The translations under genes were made by a program, and so were the position numbers. The notes under the pieces are model-generated. The model was given only the letters and a program-made list of their open reading frames with translations, searched no databases and had not been told where the DNA came from. A stretch of DNA of 35,576 bases from the NCBI GenBank assembly GCA_947476525.1, contig CANJQY010000010.1:1-35576 (forward strand). Reading direction: 5' to 3'. The DNA is from Oligoflexales bacterium (GTDB lineage: Bacteria; Bdellovibrionota_B; Oligoflexia; Oligoflexales; RGVZ01). Of the stretch, positions 8,666 to 21,412 are shown piece after piece; the stretch's first letter is position 1; each line of letters begins with the position of its first letter.

Positions 8666-11600
8666 ATGACCTCCTTAGCATCAAGCTACAATCGCCCTCG
8701 CAAGAGCTTTGCAAAAGTTCCACCTGTAGTCGCGATTCCTTATCTCATCGAAATTCAGAGAAGCAGCTACGCGCTGTTTCTCCAAGACGGCATCGAGCCG
8801 TCAAAGCGCAAGAACATTGGAATACAGGCTGTTTTTAAGTCTATATTTCCGATAAAGGATGCCAATGGTACAGCTACGGTTGAATTCGATAGCTATCATT
8901 TTGAAGAACCTAAATATACCGTCGATGAGTGTCGTCAGCGTGGCATGAGCTACGGTGCGCCTTTGCGCGTGGTCATTCGCCTTGTCATTTGGGACAAAGA
9001 GACCAACGTCCTCAAAAACGTCATGGACCAAGAGGTCTATTTTGGTGAAATTCCGCTTATGACAGCGGATGGAACCTTTATCATCAACGGAACCGAGCGA
9101 GTCATCGTCTCTCAGCTGCATCGTTCCGCGGGTGTGTTTTTCGACAACGATAAAAAAGAAGCCGACCAGTCTTCTCGTAAGCCAATATATTCTGCACGAA
9201 TCATTCCTTACCGCGGAAGCTGGTTGGATTTTGAATTCGATTCCAAAGACATTCTTCACGTACGCGTCGATCGTCGTCGTAAACTTCATGCGACCGTGCT
9301 CCTTAAAGCTCTCGGCTATTCTGATTCCGAATTGCTGGATCATTTCTACAAGCGTGAAACCATTCGTTACAAAGACGGCAAATATGAAAAACAAATCGAT
9401 TTTGATCTTCTCAAAGGTCAGAAAGCTAGTTTTGACATTGTTGATCCTAAAACCGGAGAAGTATTTTGTAAGGCTGGATTCCGTATAGCATTAGGCGCAA
9501 TCAAAAAAATGCGGCTTGCAAAAATTGAATACCAACAGGTTTCAGCAGCCAACATTCAAGGAAAAATTTCAGCTACGGACATTAAAGACTCCAATGGTGA
9601 GATCGTTGTTCCATTGAATACCGAGATCAACCAAGCTGAAATGACGGCTCTTTTGACCCGTGGAATCACGGAATTCCAAGTTCTATTCATTGACAACGTA
9701 AACGCGGACGCATCGTTCCGTAATACGCTCACAACTGATAAAACTGAATCCCGCGATCAAGCGGTCATCGAAGTCTATAAGCGTATGCGCCCAGGAGATC
9801 CTCCGACGATCGACTCTGCGAACGACTTATTTAACAAACTATTCTTTGACGCGGATCGTTACGATCTTAGCATCGTGGGTCGTATTAAGTTGAATGAGCG
9901 TCTTGGCCTAACGGTTGAGCGCGAGCATCGCACGCTGACTAAAGAAGATATTCTTGAGACAGTGAAGTACCTTATTAAACTGAAAAACGGTGAAGGCGAC
10001 CTTGACGATATTGACCACCTTGGTAACCGCCGTGTTCGCGCGGTTGGGGAGTTGTTAGAAAATCAATACAGAATTGGCCTTTTGCGAATTGAACGTGCTA
10101 TTCGCGAGCGTCTTCAGTTGCAAGACGTTGAGACGTTGCTTCCGACCGACTTCATTAACAATAAACCAGCATTGGCTGTCGTTAAAGAATTTTTCGGATC
10201 AAGTCAGCTGAGCCAGTTTATGGATCAAACGAACCCACTATCCGAAATTACTCACAAGCGCCGTCTTTCGGCCCTTGGGCCCGGTGGTTTGAACCGTGAT
10301 CGTGCAGGATTCGAAGTGCGCGACGTTCATGCGACTCACTACGGCCGTGTGTGCCCAGTTGAGACGCCTGAAGGACCAAACATTGGTCTGATTGCAAGCT
10401 TGGCTTCATACGCAAAAGTAAACGAATATGGATTTATCGAGACGCCATACAAAAACGTTGCTGACGGCAAAGTCAGTTGGTACGGAGCTCGTGATGAGCA
10501 GAAGGACCACGTTATTGCATTGGCCGTGCGGGACAACCTGCACAAAGCAGAAGATCTAGTGGGTGCTCGTCGCCGCGGTGATTCTGAAATGGTACGTTTC
10601 TCTGAAGTGGATTTAATGGACGTTGCGACGAACCAATTGGTGTCGATTGCGGCTTCGCTAATTCCATTCCTACAAAACGATGATGCAAACAGAGCTTTAA
10701 TGGGTTCTAACATGCAGCGCCAGGCCGTTCCACTAGTTAGAACGTCTGCGCCTCTCGTCGGTACTGGGCTTGAGCGGATCGTTGCTCGTGACTCTGGGGC
10801 TACCGTTGTCGCTCGCCGTAATGGCGAAGTGGTATTCGTAGATGCAGAGCGTATTGTAATTAAGAGTTCTGAAAAAGACCAAAGTCCTACGGAAGTTGGA
10901 ACTGACGTTGATATTTACAAGCTCCAAAAATACAAACGTTCAAACGTAGATACATGTATTAACCAAAAACCAATCGTCCGTAAGGGCGAGATGGTTGCTC
11001 AGAACGATATTATTGCTGATGGTTTTGCTACGGAGATGGGCGAGTTGGCTCTTGGACAAAACGTGGTCGTGGCCTTCATGCCATGGAACGGTTACAACTT
11101 CGAGGATTCAATTCTTATTTCTGAGCGAGTTGTGAAAGAGGATCTCTTTACATCGGTGCATATTCAAGAATTCGACTGTATTTCTCGTGATACCAAGCTA
11201 GGCCAAGAAGAAATTACAGCAGATATTCCGAATGTTGGCGAAGAGGCTCTTCGCAATCTTGACGAAGCCGGAATTATTCGAGTTGGGGCTGAGGTTAAAT
11301 CTGGAGATATTCTTGCAGGGAAGATCACTCCAAAGGGTGAAACTCAGCTTACGCCTGAAGAAAAACTTCTTCGTGCGATCTTCGGCGAGAAAGCTGGCGA
11401 TGTCCGTGACACGTCCTTGCGCGTACCTCCAGGGGTTGCTGGAACTGTTATTGGCGGAAAAGTATTCTCTCGTCAAGGAGCAGGCCGCGATGTTCGTAGC
11501 CAGCAAATTGAAGAACAAGATATCATCCGAATCCGTAAGGATGAGGCCGATACGATTGCGATTTACCGTGATTCTGCGCTGTCAAAATTTGTTCGTATTG

Positions 11601-12790
11601 CTTCTGGCGACACAATAGCCATAGACATTAAAGACAAACATGACGTGGTCGTCGCAGTAAAAGGCACTAAGCTTGAACGCGAGATGGTCATTGGCCTTGA
11701 TAGCTCACTTTGGGAATACCTTTCTCTTAAAGATTCCTCTAAAAATACTGAGCTCAAAAAAGCATTAGACAGTCTGCGAGACAAAATCAATATTGAGCGT
11801 TACTTCACAGATGAGAAGATCAAAAAGATTAAGATGGGCGATGAACTCCCTGTCGGCGTCATTAAAATGGTCAAAATCTACGTTGCCATTAAGCGGAAGC
11901 TTCAAGTTGGCGATAAGATGGCTGGTCGTCACGGAAACAAAGGTGTGGTTTCTCGTATTCTTCCAGAAGAAGACATGCCATTCCTAAGCAGCGGTCGTCC
12001 AGTGGACGTCGTGCTTAACCCTCTAGGTGTTCCGAGCCGTATGAACGTTGGTCAGATTCTTGAAACTCACCTTGGTTGGGCTGCAAAAGGACTTGGAGAA
12101 AAGCTTAATCGCTACATCGAAGAGAACTTTAATCGCCCAGCATTAGAGAAGTTGGCGCTTCAGGTCTGGAAAGACGAAGCCCAAGATGCTGAAACTCGTA
12201 AATTTATTACAACAGCATCCGATGATGATCTTAAAGGCTTTATCCGCAAATTCAAAGATGGCGTTCATTTCGCCAACCCAGTATTTGACGGTGTGGCTGA
12301 ACCTGAGATTCGTGCTGCCCTTGAACTTGCTGATTTGGATCCAAGCGGTCAGGTCGAATTGTTTGATGGACGTACGGGTAATAAGTTCGACAATAAAGTG
12401 ACTGTTGGCGTCATGTATATTCTTAAACTTCACCACTTGGTGGATGAGAAAATTCACGCACGTTCAATTGGACCTTATTCGATGGTTACGCAGCAGCCTC
12501 TGGGCGGCAAGGCGCAATTCGGTGGACAGCGACTTGGAGAGATGGAAGTTTGGGCTATGGAGGCCTACGGCGCCGCTTATACGCTTCAAGAGTTCTTGAC
12601 TGTTAAGTCCGATGACGTATCAGGACGTACACGAATGTACGAGTCGATTGTTAAAGGTAATAATATGATGACGCCGGGACTTCCTGAGTCATTTAACGTT
12701 CTGGTCCAAGAATTGAAGTCCTTGGCACTTGACGTCAACCTGCTCCGTAAGGACGGCCAGGAAATTACCGTGGATGCGAATCCTAATTGA
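8666..12790 (+). CDS. rpoB: DNA-directed RNA polymerase subunit beta
   Basis: [50 protein letters not shown] 8666 preceded by GGGAGA; the track start 8642 is an upstream GTG. Confidence 0.99.
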   Translation: MTSLASSYNRPRKSFAKVPPVVAIPYLIEIQRSSYALFLQDGIEPSKRKNIGIQAVFKSIFPIKDANGTATVEFDSYHFEEPKYTVDECRQRGMSYGAPLRVVIRLVIWDKETNVLKNVMDQEVYFGEIPLMTADGTFIINGTERVIVSQLHRSAGVFFDNDKKEADQSSRKPIYSARIIPYRGSWLDFEFDSKDILHVRVDRRRKLHATVLLKALGYSDSELLDHFYKRETIRYKDGKYEKQIDFDLLKGQKASFDIVDPKTGEVFCKAGFRIALGAIKKMRLAKIEYQQVSAANIQGKISATDIKDSNGEIVVPLNTEINQAEMTALLTRGITEFQVLFIDNVNADASFRNTLTTDKTESRDQAVIEVYKRMRPGDPPTIDSANDLFNKLFFDADRYDLSIVGRIKLNERLGLTVEREHRTLTKEDILETVKYLIKLKNGEGDLDDIDHLGNRRVRAVGELLENQYRIGLLRIERAIRERLQLQDVETLLPTDFINNKPALAVVKEFFGSSQLSQFMDQTNPLSEITHKRRLSALGPGGLNRDRAGFEVRDVHATHYGRVCPVETPEGPNIGLIASLASYAKVNEYGFIETPYKNVADGKVSWYGARDEQKDHVIALAVRDNLHKAEDLVGARRRGDSEMVRFSEVDLMDVATNQLVSIAASLIPFLQNDDANRALMGSNMQRQAVPLVRTSAPLVGTGLERIVARDSGATVVARRNGEVVFVDAERIVIKSSEKDQSPTEVGTDVDIYKLQKYKRSNVDTCINQKPIVRKGEMVAQNDIIADGFATEMGELALGQNVVVAFMPWNGYNFEDSILISERVVKEDLFTSVHIQEFDCISRDTKLGQEEITADIPNVGEEALRNLDEAGIIRVGAEVKSGDILAGKITPKGETQLTPEEKLLRAIFGEKAGDVRDTSLRVPPGVAGTVIGGKVFSRQGAGRDVRSQQIEEQDIIRIRKDEADTIAIYRDSALSKFVRIASGDTIAIDIKDKHDVVVAVKGTKLEREMVIGLDSSLWEYLSLKDSSKNTELKKALDSLRDKINIERYFTDEKIKKIKMGDELPVGVIKMVKIYVAIKRKLQVGDKMAGRHGNKGVVSRILPEEDMPFLSSGRPVDVVLNPLGVPSRMNVGQILETHLGWAAKGLGEKLNRYIEENFNRPALEKLALQVWKDEAQDAETRKFITTASDDDLKGFIRKFKDGVHFANPVFDGVAEPEIRAALELADLDPSGQVELFDGRTGNKFDNKVTVGVMYILKLHHLVDEKIHARSIGPYSMVTQQPLGGKAQFGGQRLGEMEVWAMEAYGAAYTLQEFLTVKSDDVSGRTRMYESIVKGNNMMTPGLPESFNVLVQELKSLALDVNLLRKDGQEITVDANPN

Positions 12791-12844
12791 TTAATATTAG
12801 AAGTTTTGTTGCTGAATCCTAAAACCTGAATAAGGGAGTCTATC

Positions 12845-15800
12845 TTGAAGGATTTGATTAATTTTTACGATAAGCCGAATGATCCGCTGAATTTCAGTTC
12901 GATCAAAATCTCACTTGCGTCACCAGAGAAGATCCGTAGCTGGTCTTTTGGGGAAGTTAAAAAGCCAGAGACAATCAATTACCGAACCTTTAAGCCTGAG
13001 CGTGATGGACTATTTTGCGCAAAGATTTTTGGACCAGTTCGTGACTTTGAGTGTATTTGCGGCAAGTATAAGCGCATGAAGCACCGTGGTATCGTTTGCG
13101 ATAAGTGCGGCGTCGAGGTTATTCACTCTAAGGTGCGCCGTGAGCGTCTTGGTCACATCAACCTTGCAACACCCGTGGCACATATTTGGTTCCTTAAGTC
13201 TTTGCCATCTCGTATCGGAGCGATTCTTGATATTGCATTGAAAGACGTTGAGAAGATTCTTTACAGTGAGTCTTACGTTCTTCTTGAGGCATCCGAAGAG
13301 ATATTGGCTGATAAAGAACTAAAAAAGAAAATCGGAAGCGTCATCAGCGAAGATGAGCTTGATGAAATGAACAAGAAATTTCAGAACAACACCTTCAAAA
13401 CAGGTGTTGGCGCGGAAGCGTTGCATTGCCTTCTGGAGAAATTAAGCTACACTCCCGTAAAAGTTACTGGAGAAGATAAAGCATCGGCACGTGAAGTAAG
13501 AGTGGAAGAACTTGCAGATCTGCTTCGCGCCGATCTTGAAGTTATTGTGTCTGAGGCTGGGAAGAAAAAACTTCAACGTCGTTTGAAGGTTGTTGAAGCC
13601 TTCAATCAGATGGATGAGAACGGTGAGTTTTGTGCGAAACCAGAGTGGATGATGCTGAAAGTAATTCCGGTACTTCCACCAGATCTTCGTCCTCTAGTGC
13701 CGCTAGAAGGTGGTCGATTTGCAACGTCCGATCTAAACGATCTTTACCGCCGCGTGATCAACCGTAACAACCGCCTACTTCGTCTCCAGGAGCTAAATGC
13801 TCCAGAGATTATCGTTCGTAACGAAAAACGCATGCTTCAAGAATCTGTTGATGCGCTCTTTGATAACGGTCGTCGTGGTAAAGTATTCACAGGTCCAAAC
13901 AAGCGTCCTCTTCGTTCCCTGTCCGGGATGTTAAAGGGTAAGCAGGGACGTTTCCGTCAAAACTTACTTGGTAAGCGCGTCGATTATTCTGGACGTTCGG
14001 TAATTGTTGTCGGACCAGATCTTCGTTTGCACCAGTGCGGACTACCAAAGAAAATGGCGATCGAACTCTTTAAGCCATTCCTTTACAACAAACTAGAAGA
14101 GCATGGAATTGTTTCAACAATCAAATCTGCGAAGAAATTGGTTGAAAAAGAACGTCCAGAAGTTTGGGATTGTTTGGAAGAAGTCACCAAAGAGCATCCG
14201 GTTCTACTGAACCGCGCTCCAACACTTCACCGCCTCGGAATCCAGGCGTTCGAGCCAGTTCTTATCGAAGGTAAAGCGATTCAGCTTCACCCGCTTGTTT
14301 GCTTTGCATTCAATGCTGACTTTGACGGTGACCAAATGGCTGTTCACGTTCCATTGTCAGTGGAATCGCAAATGGAAGCTCGCGTCCTAATGATGTCGAC
14401 AAACAATATTTTGTCGCCAGCATCTGGATCTCCAGTGATTGTGCCAACTCAAGATATTGTCCTCGGCATTTATTATATGACGAAAGATGATATTGGCGCT
14501 AAAGGTGCGGGTAAAATTTTTGGTTCCATTGATGAAGTTCGCGCGGCCTATGATCATGATCAGATTGATTTGCAAGCGCCAATAACCGTGCGTATCGACG
14601 GCAAGCGTTGGGAAACAACGGCTGGTCGGGTTATTCTTCGGGAAGTACTTCCTGAGGAAATTGACTTTAGTGCGATCAACAAGACTCTTGGCAAAAAAGA
14701 CTTGGGTAAATTGGTTGACGATGCGTTCCACATTTGTGGACCGAAAGCGACGGTGCTACTAGCTGATAAGCTTCGCAGCATGGGCTACCGTTATTCTACA
14801 AAAGCCGGTCTTTCGATTTCTATCGGTGACATGGTGGTTGCACCTCGTAAGAAGCAGATGCTTGATTCTGCTTTTGGCGAAGTCAAAAAAGTTAAAGAGC
14901 AGTATTCCGAGGGTCTCCTGTCTGACGGCGAGCGCTATAACAAAGTTATTGATATTTGGGCCAAAGTCACGGATGAAATTGCGGACGAAATGTTTAACAA
15001 CATTAAGTTTATGAAGCGCAATGACCACAAAGGTGTTTCGCAAACCGTGAACTCAACGAACTCAATTTATATGATGGCTGACTCTGGAGCCCGGGGATCT
15101 GCTCAGCAGATTCGTCAGTTGGCTGGTATGCGCGGTCTGATGGCGAAGCCGAATGGTAAGATTATTGAGACTCCGATTACTTCGAACTTCCGTGAAGGGT
15201 TGACAGTTTTGGAATACTTTACGTCGACTCACGGAGCTCGTAAAGGTCTTGCGGATACTGCGCTTAAAACAGCGTCTTCCGGTTACCTAACTCGGCGACT
15301 CGTGGACGTGGCTCAAGATGCAATCGTGGGTGAACTTGATTGCGGAACCAAAGAAGGTATCCCAATGGGTCACCTTCGCGAAGGTGTTGAAGTAAAAGAA
15401 AAACTAAGTGAGCGTGTTCTTGGGCGCGTTGCTCTTGAAGATGTTTCCCACCCAGTTTCTGGTGATAACTTAGTTAAATCGGGCGAGTTGTTCACTGAAG
15501 AACTATGCAAGGCGATTGACGTTGCAGGCGTAGAGCTAGTCATGATTCGCTCTGTACTGACATGCCAATCTGTTCGTGGAAACTGTGCACGTTGCTACGG
15601 TCGTGACTTGGCCACTGGGAAATTGGTCAATGTGGGTGAAGCGGTTGGCGTAATCGCGGCACAGTCGATCGGTGAGCCTGGAACCCAGCTTACGATGCGT
15701 ACGTTCCACGTTGGTGGTACATTCTCCGGTAAGATGACTCAGAATAAGATTGAAGCAAAGTTTTCTGGTAAAGTTAAATTTACAAATATTCGTATCGTCG

Positions 15801-17053
15801 AAAATCGTGATGGCCAGTCAGTTGTTGTCAGCAGAAATGGTGAAGTTGCGATTGTTGATGATGTCGGCCATGTCAAGGAAACGTACCCGATTAGTTTTGG
15901 TTCGTTCCTCCAAGTGAAAGAGGCTGCGGTTATTACTGCGGGACAGACTCTGAGTGAATGGGACCCGTTCTCACAGCCGATTATTTCTGAAGTCTCTGGT
16001 ACTGCGGCGTACATCGAGCTAGTCGACGGTCTTTCTATTGAGCAGAAGGCCGATGAATTGACCGGTATTAACCGGAAGACTGTTGTTGAAACTAAGGGGT
16101 CGGCTAATAAGCCTGCTATCGAAATCGATGGTGTGCGTTATCCGCTTCCTGTTGGCACAACAATTTATGTTGAGAACGGCGCCAAAGTTTTAAAGGGTGA
16201 CTTTATTGGTAAGATTCCTCGGGAAGCTCAGAAGACGAAGGACATTACGGGTGGTCTTCCACGCGTGGCCGAACTCTTTGAAGCTCGTAAGCCGAAAGAC
16301 ATGTCTATCATGGCGCACCGCGAGGGTAAGATTTCTTTCCCAAGTGATGTCAAAGGCAAGCGTACGATTAAGATTACTGATGCTGACGGTGTCTCTGATA
16401 CAGACATTATCGGCGACGATGGTAAAGCGGGTAAAGATGTCGCGATTCCAAAGGGCAAACATATTATCGTTGCTGAAGGTGACTACGTGCGTAAGGGTGA
16501 TGCTCTAGTCAATGGATCACAAAATCCACATGAGATTTTGGAAGTTCTTGGACGTGTAGCTCTTTCTCGCTTCTTAGTGGATGAAGTTCTAGATGTTTAT
16601 CGCCTACAAGGTGTAAAGATTAACACGAAGCATATTGAAGTCATTGTTCGTCAGATGCTTCGTCGCGTTAGAATCACTGAGATTGGGGATGTACGTGGCA
16701 TGTTGCCTGGTGAGCAGGTAGACCTTGCGGTTGTAGAAGCAGCAAATGCTCAATTAGCCGAAGGCAAACGTCCTGCGAAATTCGATCCTTTGTTGTTAGG
16801 TATCACTCGAGCCAGCTTGTCGACAGACAGCTTCATCTCGGCTGCTTCCTTCCAAGAAACAACCAAGGTTCTTACTGAGGCATGTATTAACAGTCGAGTC
16901 GATCGTTTGCTTGGATTGAAGGAAAATGTAATTATGGGTCGCCTGATTCCTGCTGGAACTGGTGCCATAGCTTACCGAGACCTAAAGTCGAAGTCGGTTG
17001 CTGACAAGGGTCGAAATTCGAGAGAAGTGAGCCAAGAGGCTATTGCAAGGTAA
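12845..17053 (+). CDS. rpoC: DNA-directed RNA polymerase subunit beta'
   Basis: [42 protein letters not shown] start with AGGGAG upstream. Confidence 0.99.
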   Translation: MKDLINFYDKPNDPLNFSSIKISLASPEKIRSWSFGEVKKPETINYRTFKPERDGLFCAKIFGPVRDFECICGKYKRMKHRGIVCDKCGVEVIHSKVRRERLGHINLATPVAHIWFLKSLPSRIGAILDIALKDVEKILYSESYVLLEASEEILADKELKKKIGSVISEDELDEMNKKFQNNTFKTGVGAEALHCLLEKLSYTPVKVTGEDKASAREVRVEELADLLRADLEVIVSEAGKKKLQRRLKVVEAFNQMDENGEFCAKPEWMMLKVIPVLPPDLRPLVPLEGGRFATSDLNDLYRRVINRNNRLLRLQELNAPEIIVRNEKRMLQESVDALFDNGRRGKVFTGPNKRPLRSLSGMLKGKQGRFRQNLLGKRVDYSGRSVIVVGPDLRLHQCGLPKKMAIELFKPFLYNKLEEHGIVSTIKSAKKLVEKERPEVWDCLEEVTKEHPVLLNRAPTLHRLGIQAFEPVLIEGKAIQLHPLVCFAFNADFDGDQMAVHVPLSVESQMEARVLMMSTNNILSPASGSPVIVPTQDIVLGIYYMTKDDIGAKGAGKIFGSIDEVRAAYDHDQIDLQAPITVRIDGKRWETTAGRVILREVLPEEIDFSAINKTLGKKDLGKLVDDAFHICGPKATVLLADKLRSMGYRYSTKAGLSISIGDMVVAPRKKQMLDSAFGEVKKVKEQYSEGLLSDGERYNKVIDIWAKVTDEIADEMFNNIKFMKRNDHKGVSQTVNSTNSIYMMADSGARGSAQQIRQLAGMRGLMAKPNGKIIETPITSNFREGLTVLEYFTSTHGARKGLADTALKTASSGYLTRRLVDVAQDAIVGELDCGTKEGIPMGHLREGVEVKEKLSERVLGRVALEDVSHPVSGDNLVKSGELFTEELCKAIDVAGVELVMIRSVLTCQSVRGNCARCYGRDLATGKLVNVGEAVGVIAAQSIGEPGTQLTMRTFHVGGTFSGKMTQNKIEAKFSGKVKFTNIRIVENRDGQSVVVSRNGEVAIVDDVGHVKETYPISFGSFLQVKEAAVITAGQTLSEWDPFSQPIISEVSGTAAYIELVDGLSIEQKADELTGINRKTVVETKGSANKPAIEIDGVRYPLPVGTTIYVENGAKVLKGDFIGKIPREAQKTKDITGGLPRVAELFEARKPKDMSIMAHREGKISFPSDVKGKRTIKITDADGVSDTDIIGDDGKAGKDVAIPKGKHIIVAEGDYVRKGDALVNGSQNPHEILEVLGRVALSRFLVDEVLDVYRLQGVKINTKHIEVIVRQMLRRVRITEIGDVRGMLPGEQVDLAVVEAANAQLAEGKRPAKFDPLLLGITRASLSTDSFISAASFQETTKVLTEACINSRVDRLLGLKENVIMGRLIPAGTGAIAYRDLKSKSVADKGRNSREVSQEAIAR

Positions 17054-17220
17054 TAGAATTAGGGCGTTAATTGTAGTGAGAAAGGCCCAGTTTTGATCGC
17101 ATCCCAAATGACCAAGAGAAAGATTTCCTAAGAAATCGCTATTTAGGTAAAATATGAGTTGCGTGGAGAATGGGGGTTTGCTATGAGTAGCGTCCGTTTT
17201 GAAAATAACGAGGAAAATTA

Positions 17221-17622
17221 ATGCCTACGATAAATCAGTTAATCAGCCGTGGTCGCCAGAAGGTGTCTTACAAGTCTAAGTCACCGGCACTAAACAATAA
17301 CCCATTTCGCCGTGGTGTATGTACTCGCGTATATACAACGACTCCGAAAAAGCCAAACTCTGCTCTCCGTAAGGTAGCACGGGTTCGTCTAACAAACGGA
17401 ATGGAAGTCTCGAGCTACATTGGTGGCATGGGGCATAACCTTCAAGAGCACTCCGTTGTACTTGTACGCGGTGGCAAAGTTAAAGATTTACCGGGTGTTC
17501 GTTACCACGTTATTCGCGGAGCTTTGGATTGCCAAGGCGTGAATACTCGTCGTAAAGGTCGTTCTAAATACGGTGCTAAAAAGCCTAAAGCTGGCGCAGC
17601 GCCAGTTGCCAAGAAGAAATAA
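17221..17622 (+). CDS. rpsL: 30S ribosomal protein S12
   Basis: [42 protein letters not shown]. Confidence 0.99.
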   Translation: MPTINQLISRGRQKVSYKSKSPALNNNPFRRGVCTRVYTTTPKKPNSALRKVARVRLTNGMEVSSYIGGMGHNLQEHSVVLVRGGKVKDLPGVRYHVIRGALDCQGVNTRRKGRSKYGAKKPKAGAAPVAKKK

Positions 17623-17632
17623 GGAGTAACCC

Positions 17633-18121
17633 ATGGCTCGTCGCCACGTAGTAGCAAAGCGTATCGTTCTTCCAGATCCAATGTTTAAGGATGTGGTTGT
17701 TACAAAATTTATGAACTGCATGATGCTTAATGGTAAGAAATCGGCTGCTGAGAAAGCATTCTACGGCGCGATTACTTTAATTGAGGCAAAAGGCCCACAG
17801 GCCTTAGGTGCTTTCAAAAATGGTATTGAAATTTTTCATGCCGCACTTGAAAACACTCGCCCACTACTTGAAGTTAAGAGCCGCCGAGTTGGTGGATCTA
17901 ACTATCAGGTTCCGGTTGAAGTTCGTCCAGAGCGTCGTCAAGCTCTTGCAATCCGCTGGTTGATCGAGTTTTCTCGTGACCGTGCTGGTCGCTCGATGCG
18001 TGAGAAGCTGGCTGCAGAATTGTTCGACGCAGCTAACAAGCGCGGCGGAGCGATCAAACGTCGTGAAGATGTTCACAAGATGGCTGAAGCCAACAAGGCA
18101 TTTGCACACTTCCGTTTCTAG
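17633..18121 (+). CDS. rpsG: 30S ribosomal protein S7
   Basis: [42 protein letters not shown]. Confidence 0.99.
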   Translation: MARRHVVAKRIVLPDPMFKDVVVTKFMNCMMLNGKKSAAEKAFYGAITLIEAKGPQALGAFKNGIEIFHAALENTRPLLEVKSRRVGGSNYQVPVEVRPERRQALAIRWLIEFSRDRAGRSMREKLAAELFDAANKRGGAIKRREDVHKMAEANKAFAHFRF

Positions 18122-18140
18122 AATTAGCATTATTTCAGAC

Positions 18141-18171
18141 GAGATCGATTCGAAAGAATCGGTCTCTTTTT
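18141..18171 (+). terminator. rho-independent terminator between rpsG and fusA
   Basis: GAGATCGATTC-GAAA-GAATCGGTCTC (11-bp stem, one T.G) followed directly by TTTTT. Confidence 0.88.
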
Positions 18172-18206
18172 ATTTGTATGGTACTGCGGTACGATGCTGC
18201 GAATGA

Positions 18207-18230
18207 GATAAATGCTCCGATAAATGCTCC
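18207..18230 (+). repeat. 12-bp perfect tandem duplication just upstream of the fusA RBS
   Basis: GATAAATGCTCC x2. Confidence 0.95.
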
Positions 18231-18243
18231 AGAGGACAATGCC

Positions 18244-20322
18244 ATGAGTTTAAAATTAACCGAATTAGCCAACCTTCGTAACATCGGAATCATGGCGCAT
18301 ATCGATGCTGGAAAAACGACGACGACCGAGCGAATTTTATTTTACACCGGACAAATTCACCGTGTTGGGGAAGTGCACGAAGGAAATACCACGACTGATT
18401 GGATGGTCCAAGAGCAGGAGCGTGGCATCACCATCACTGCGGCGGCGGTAACGTCCACCTGGAAAAATCATCAGATAAATATTATCGATACCCCTGGCCA
18501 CGTAGATTTTACGATCGAAGTCGAGCGTTCATTGCGCGTTCTAGACGGGGCAATTGCGGTGTTTGATGGAGTTAGTGGCGTGGAGCCGCAATCTGAAACG
18601 GTCTGGCGGCAGGCCGATAAATATCGGGTGCCGAGAATTTGTTTCGTCAATAAGATGGACCGTGTTGGAGCGAATTTCGTTAAGTCTGTGGCTTCTATTC
18701 GTGAACGTCTTGCAGCCAGTCCAGTGCCGTTTCAATTGCCTATTGGTGGGGAAGATCAATTTTCTGGGGTCATTGATCTTATAAAAATGAAAGCACTAGT
18801 GTGGGGTGTGGGTGACTGCAAGGGCGAAGTCTGGCAGGAACTGCCGATACCGGCAGATCTGGCCGATGAAGCGGCAGCAGCCCGTGATTTTTTAGTTGAG
18901 CAAATTGCCAATTGTGATGATGTGCTCGCGGAGAAGTATTTAGACGGACAACTGATTTCCGAAACAGAATTGAAAATGGCGGCGCGGCGCGCAACCATTG
19001 GCTTTAAGTTTGTGCCAGTATTTTGTGGAAGCGCATTTAAGAATAAGGGTGTGCAGCCGCTTTTGGATGCGGTCATTGACTACCTTCCCTCGCCCATAGA
19101 GCTGCCAAACGTTGAGGGAATGGATGTTGAAGATGAAGAGAAACAATTAACTCGCAAACGTACTCAAGAAGATTATTTTTCTGGCCTTGCATTCAAAATA
19201 ATGAGTGACCCGTTTGTTGGACAATTGACTTACGTGCGAGTTTACTCGGGCATGATTTCCGTCGGGGATGTGGTCCTAAACACCAGAACCCTCAAGCGCG
19301 AAAGAATTGCGAAAATTCTTCGCATGCAAGCCAATGATCGGGAGGAGCTAGAGTCAGTCGGCGCAGGTGAAATTGTGGCGATTGCTGGTTTTAAGTTGAT
19401 CGCAACTGGTGACTCAGTGTGCGATCACAAACATCCGATTCGATTTGAAAGTGTTATTTTTCCTGAGCCGGTAATTTCCATTGCGTTAGAGGTCAAGAGT
19501 TCAGCCGATACAGATAAACTGCAGAAGGCCTTAGACCGGCTTCAAAATGAAGATCCATCATTTCGCGTAAGCTTTAATGCGGAAACTGGGCAAACACTTT
19601 TGTCGGGCATGGGAGAATTGCATCTCGAAATTATCGTTGACAGGTTGAAACGCGAGTTCAAAGTTGAATGTAACGTCGGAAAACCTCAGGTGAGTTACCG
19701 CGAAACGATCTCCGCCAACGGCCGAGTTGAGGAAACTCACCGCAGGGAAGGTGCAGGGATCAATCAATTTGCTCAGGTGACTATTGAGTTTTCGCCGAGC
19801 ACTCGCGATGGTGTCCTGACGTTTGAAAATAAAGTTAAAGAAAATAAACTGCCTAAAATATATGTCGAGCAAGTCAAAAAGGGCCTCGAGGAGTCATTGC
19901 TGGCGGGTCCTATTGCTGGTTTTCCTGTGGTAGGCGTCAAAGCTTGTCTTATTGATGGCCGGTTTGATCCTGCGATTCCAGATCCGAACGCGTTTAAGGT
20001 GGCAGCGAGCATGGCGTTAAGGCGAGGCCTGCGTGGGGCTAGCCCACTGCTTCTAGAGCCTGTGATGGCCTTAGAGGTTATTGCTCCCGATGATTACCTT
20101 TCCAACGTCATAACCGATCTAAATAGCAGGAGGGCGCAGGTCAATAACGTAACCATGCGAGGTCACTTGCAGTGCGTGGAAGCTAACGCGGCGTTGTCTG
20201 AGATGTTTGGTTATTCCACTCAGCTGCGTTCCATTAGCCAAGGGCGTGCGACCTTTACCATGAAATTCGCGAGCTACGAGCAGGTAGCGGCACTGACGTT
20301 AAAGCGTATTACGGGTCTTTGA
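18244..20322 (+). CDS. fusA: elongation factor G (divergent, possibly EF-G2/spdEFG-like)
   Basis: [68 protein letters not shown] 18244 has AGAGGA upstream. Confidence 0.93.
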   Translation: MSLKLTELANLRNIGIMAHIDAGKTTTTERILFYTGQIHRVGEVHEGNTTTDWMVQEQERGITITAAAVTSTWKNHQINIIDTPGHVDFTIEVERSLRVLDGAIAVFDGVSGVEPQSETVWRQADKYRVPRICFVNKMDRVGANFVKSVASIRERLAASPVPFQLPIGGEDQFSGVIDLIKMKALVWGVGDCKGEVWQELPIPADLADEAAAARDFLVEQIANCDDVLAEKYLDGQLISETELKMAARRATIGFKFVPVFCGSAFKNKGVQPLLDAVIDYLPSPIELPNVEGMDVEDEEKQLTRKRTQEDYFSGLAFKIMSDPFVGQLTYVRVYSGMISVGDVVLNTRTLKRERIAKILRMQANDREELESVGAGEIVAIAGFKLIATGDSVCDHKHPIRFESVIFPEPVISIALEVKSSADTDKLQKALDRLQNEDPSFRVSFNAETGQTLLSGMGELHLEIIVDRLKREFKVECNVGKPQVSYRETISANGRVEETHRREGAGINQFAQVTIEFSPSTRDGVLTFENKVKENKLPKIYVEQVKKGLEESLLAGPIAGFPVVGVKACLIDGRFDPAIPDPNAFKVAASMALRRGLRGASPLLLEPVMALEVIAPDDYLSNVITDLNSRRAQVNNVTMRGHLQCVEANAALSEMFGYSTQLRSISQGRATFTMKFASYEQVAALTLKRITGL

Positions 20323-20364
20323 CCAACAGGCAGATCCGAGTTTGTCTGCCGCTTGGGACGGTCC

Positions 20365-20601
20365 CTAGCTGGCGCGGTTATTTTTAGCGCGTCCGATTTG
20401 GAGCTCTTTTTCAGTCGCTACTCGTAGATTTTCAATGAGGGCGTCTCTGAGTTCCGAGTGACAGTCGTCACAAAGGGGCAACCCAACGACTTTTTTTTCC
20501 ATTTCGCCCCAGGAGACTAAGCTGGCGATAGCCTGATCGCTGAAGCCCCGGGGCCTAAGGATAGACTGATGTTCACAACGTGGGCAGCATTTGTCATTCA
20601 T
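20365..20601 (-). CDS. small putative zinc-ribbon protein
   Basis: 78 aa with two C-x2-C pairs (CPRC and CDDC); GGGAGG RBS upstream of the ATG; convergent with fusA. Confidence 0.65.
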   Translation of the reverse strand: MNDKCCPRCEHQSILRPRGFSDQAIASLVSWGEMEKKVVGLPLCDDCHSELRDALIENLRVATEKELQIGRAKNNRAS

Positions 20602-20770
20602 GTTACTGTTCCTCCCTGGCCGTCGAACTTTTTCGACAAGCGGATAAAATCATTGTAATTGCGTGTTATTGCCTGCAAACATGATAGCTTATTGAAAACA
20701 CCATGTAAAGCCCCTCGCGCCTCCCCGAGGCCTCCCCCCCTTCGAAGTCGGGGCAATTGGATGTTTTAAC

Positions 20771-20799
20771 TTGCATTTCAATGGTTTTTTGTCTAGATT
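20771..20799 (+). promoter_or_regulatory. candidate rpmE promoter
   Basis: TTGCAT (20771-20776), 17-nt spacer, TAGATT (20794-20799). Confidence 0.4.
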
Positions 20800-20888
20800 G
20801 CGACTCTTCAATTCTTGAAGAATTGCCGCACCTTTACGGCATTTCATTATTTGAGAAATTATAGACAGAAAATTAGGGAGCTACGATT

Positions 20889-21146
20889 ATGAAAAAAGAC
20901 ATTCACCCAAACTACCGCCACGTCGTCATGAAAGACGCAACTAATGGTTGGGCATTCTTAACTCGTTCCACTGTTAAAAGCAGCGAGAACATCATGTGGG
21001 AAGACGGTAAAGAGTATCCAATGATACTTGTAGAAACGACTAGTGCGTCGCACCCGTTTTTCACTGGCAAGCATAAAGTTATGGATACAGCTGGCCGTAT
21101 TGAGAAGTTCAAACGTAAATATGAAAAAGCAGGCGTAAAAGCTTAG
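20889..21146 (+). CDS. rpmE2: 50S ribosomal protein L31 type B (C-minus)
   Basis: [29 protein letters not shown]...[24 protein letters not shown]; no CxxC zinc motif. Confidence 0.95.
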   Translation: MKKDIHPNYRHVVMKDATNGWAFLTRSTVKSSENIMWEDGKEYPMILVETTSASHPFFTGKHKVMDTAGRIEKFKRKYEKAGVKA

Positions 21147-21167
21147 TCTGATTTATTTAAGAAGCGC

Positions 21168-21206
21168 AAAGCCGCGTGCCCATTGAGGGTGCGCGGCTTT
21201 TATTTG
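21168..21206 (+). terminator. rho-independent terminator after rpmE2
   Basis: AAAGCCGCGTGCCC-ATTGA-GGGTGCGCGGCTTT (14-bp stem with two G.U), then TATTT. Confidence 0.85.
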
Positions 21207-21412
21207 TGCAATATATAGATTTTGGAATCCGCTTTAATAATTATATTTCGGGTGTTTAGGCAAAAAACAAGTAGTATATCCTGCTGACAATATGCAAAGT
21301 AGGTAAGTTCTTGTGAAAATTACGTGAACTAAAAATACAGTATCTATGCGCAACTGCAAGTAACTTGGATTTTATGTGGTTGGTGTTGCGTGGAAGTCGC
21401 TGGGAGAAATTA

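Noticed and set aside
8801-9394. Long antisense ORFs inside rpoB, rpoC, tuf, topA and icmF
   Set aside because: They mirror strongly coding genes on the other strand, lack RBS and recognisable domains; treated as codon-bias artefacts.
9992-10400. Possible rifampicin or streptomycin resistance alleles in rpoB/rpsL
   Set aside because: The rpoB cluster ([18 protein letters not shown]) and rpsL ([14 protein letters not shown]) keep the usual sensitive-type residues.
20723-20753. CCCCGA...TCGGGG inverted repeat between the zinc-ribbon gene and rpmE2 as a terminator
   Set aside because: Weak 6-bp stem with a 19-nt C-rich loop, no T-run, and located between divergent genes where no terminator is expected.
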